Assembly (NCBI GenBank): GCA_934661715.1
Contig: CAKUJL010000091.1
Coordinates: forward strand, 1 to 6,371
Source of the DNA: an uncultured Oscillospiraceae bacterium
GTDB taxonomy: Bacteria; Bacillota; Clostridia; Oscillospirales; Oscillospiraceae
Direction of reading: 5' to 3'
Length of the DNA stretch: 6,371 nt
Positions 5,459 to 6,371 of the stretch are shown piece by piece (within the stretch, counting starts at the first letter, position 1; every line of letters starts with the position of its first letter). The notes under the pieces were generated by a model. It searched no databases. It was not told the origin of the DNA and saw only the letters and a list, made by a program, of their open reading frames with translations. A program made the translations under genes and the position numbers.

Positions 5459-6371
5459 TCAGAAAGGATTTCCCGCAGCTGGGAGAGCATTATTATGAAG
5501 AGCGGCTCGCAAACGGCCTTCTCGTCCGCGTCGTTGAAAAGCCCGGCTTTGCCAAGCGCTACGCGTTCATCGCGACAGACTACGGCTCGATCGATGCCGA
5601 GTTCGTGCTGGACGGCAAAAAATACACGACGCCGCAAGGCGTTGCGCACTATCTCGAGCACAAGATGTTCGATCTCCCCGAAGGAAACGCCATGCAGGCG
5701 TTTTCCAGATACGCGGGCGCGAACAACGCCTTCACGAGCTACACCATGACGGCCTACTATGTCGAGTGCACGGAGCATCTGGAGGAAAATCTCGAAATTC
5801 TTCTTCGCATGGTCACGACGGGGTATTTTACCGAGGAGAGCGTCGAGAAAGAGCGCGGCATCATCGCGCAGGAAATTCGCATGTACGACGACAGCGCGGA
5901 CTCTGCCGTGATGGAAAACCTGTTCCGGCTCATGTATCAGAACCACCCCGCCAGAAACGCCATCGCGGGCACGGTCGAGAGCATTCAGGACATCACCGCC
6001 GAGACCTTGAGGCTCTGCCACAGCACGTTCTATGACCCGTCGAATCTCATTCTCTGCGTCATCGGAGACGTCGACGCGAAAGCCGTCATCGAGCAGGCAC
6101 GCCGCCAGACCCCGGAAGGAAAAAAGCCGAAGGTCGAGCGCTGCTACGGTGCGCCCGAGCCCGAAGCAGTGAAAACGCGCAGGACCGAAAAGCAGATGGA
6201 AATTTCCATGCCCGCCTTCGCTATCGGCTTCCGCTGCCCGGACGCGGGACGCGGACAAGACGCGATGCGCATGGATCTGATCGGCGAGCTGGCGGGCGAA
6301 ATTCTGATCGGCGAATCGTCGAAGCTCTATCAGAAGCTCTATGACGAAAATGTCATCGACGCCGATTTTTC
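5455..6371 (+). CDS. yfmH: M16 zinc metallopeptidase YfmH (YmfH), N-terminal part (3' end outside window)
   Basis: The reading frame from GTG 5455 stays open to the window end and gives 305 residues of an expected 420-430. It starts MIRKDFPQLGEHYYEERLANG and has the inverted zinc motif HYLEH (H65, E68, H69). The downstream helix ERGIIAQEIRMYDD (133-146) supplies the likely third zinc ligand E140 and the supporting E133. AFTSYTMTAYYVEC (92-105) and FYDPSNLILCVIGDV (192-206) are also typical of M16B. It is the catalytic partner of the upstream motif-less subunit. The missing part would hold the rest of the C-terminal lobe. The start overlaps the yfmF stop by 4 nt, so the two are translationally coupled. 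In Bacillus the pair is associated with EF-P 5-aminopentanol modification; its substrate is unclear. The M16 family call is sure. Confidence 0.93.
   Translation, partial: MIRKDFPQLGEHYYEERLANGLLVRVVEKPGFAKRYAFIATDYGSIDAEFVLDGKKYTTPQGVAHYLEHKMFDLPEGNAMQAFSRYAGANNAFTSYTMTAYYVECTEHLEENLEILLRMVTTGYFTEESVEKERGIIAQEIRMYDDSADSAVMENLFRLMYQNHPARNAIAGTVESIQDITAETLRLCHSTFYDPSNLILCVIGDVDAKAVIEQARRQTPEGKKPKVERCYGAPEPEAVKTRRTEKQMEISMPAFAIGFRCPDAGRGQDAMRMDLIGELAGEILIGESSKLYQKLYDENVIDADF

Overview
The window reads as a chromosomal housekeeping stretch from a GC-rich (about 60% by eye) Gram-positive anaerobe of the Clostridia, most plausibly an Oscillospirales-type gut bacterium. The clues are strong AAGGAGG-type Shine-Dalgarno sites, use of TTG and GTG starts, an OpuE/PutP-type symporter of Firmicutes flavour, a long-form PrmA, and a YmfF/YmfH (YfmF/YfmH) M16 protease pair. 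The taxonomic placement is inference. Nothing points to phage, transposon or CRISPR content.

Layout: (1) positions 2-259, + strand, the C-terminal end of a TetR-type regulator cut by the window edge. (2) A 202-nt intergenic region with a candidate promoter, a 34-bp near-perfect palindrome just downstream of its -10 box, and a degenerate 12-bp tandem register. (3) 462-1961, + strand, a sodium/proline symporter (putP). (4) A strong hairpin terminator at 1972-2008 that serves both converging transcription units. (5) On the - strand, a two-gene operon: prmA (4045-3077), then a membrane-anchored DUF4015-like putative glycoside hydrolase (3058-2021) that starts at TTG. (6) A compact divergent promoter region (4046-4192) with an inverted repeat placed symmetrically around both -35 boxes. 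(7) On the + strand, yfmF (4193-5458), an M16 peptidase-like protein without the zinc motif, overlapping by 4 nt with yfmH (5455 to beyond the window end), which carries an intact HxxEH motif.

How the genes work together: PutP imports proline with Na+, for nutrition or osmoprotection, and may be controlled by the upstream regulator through the palindrome (inference). PrmA methylates ribosomal protein L11. YfmF/YfmH form a pseudoenzyme/active M16 pair that, in Bacillus, is associated with the 5-aminopentanol modification of EF-P. The divergent region therefore drives two translation-related units. The DUF4015-like protein probably acts outside the membrane on glycan or the envelope, and its link to prmA is only operonic. 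I found no clearly new system. The points most worth a second look are the two regulatory DNA structures (348-411 and 4099-4134) and the prmA/DUF4015 pairing.
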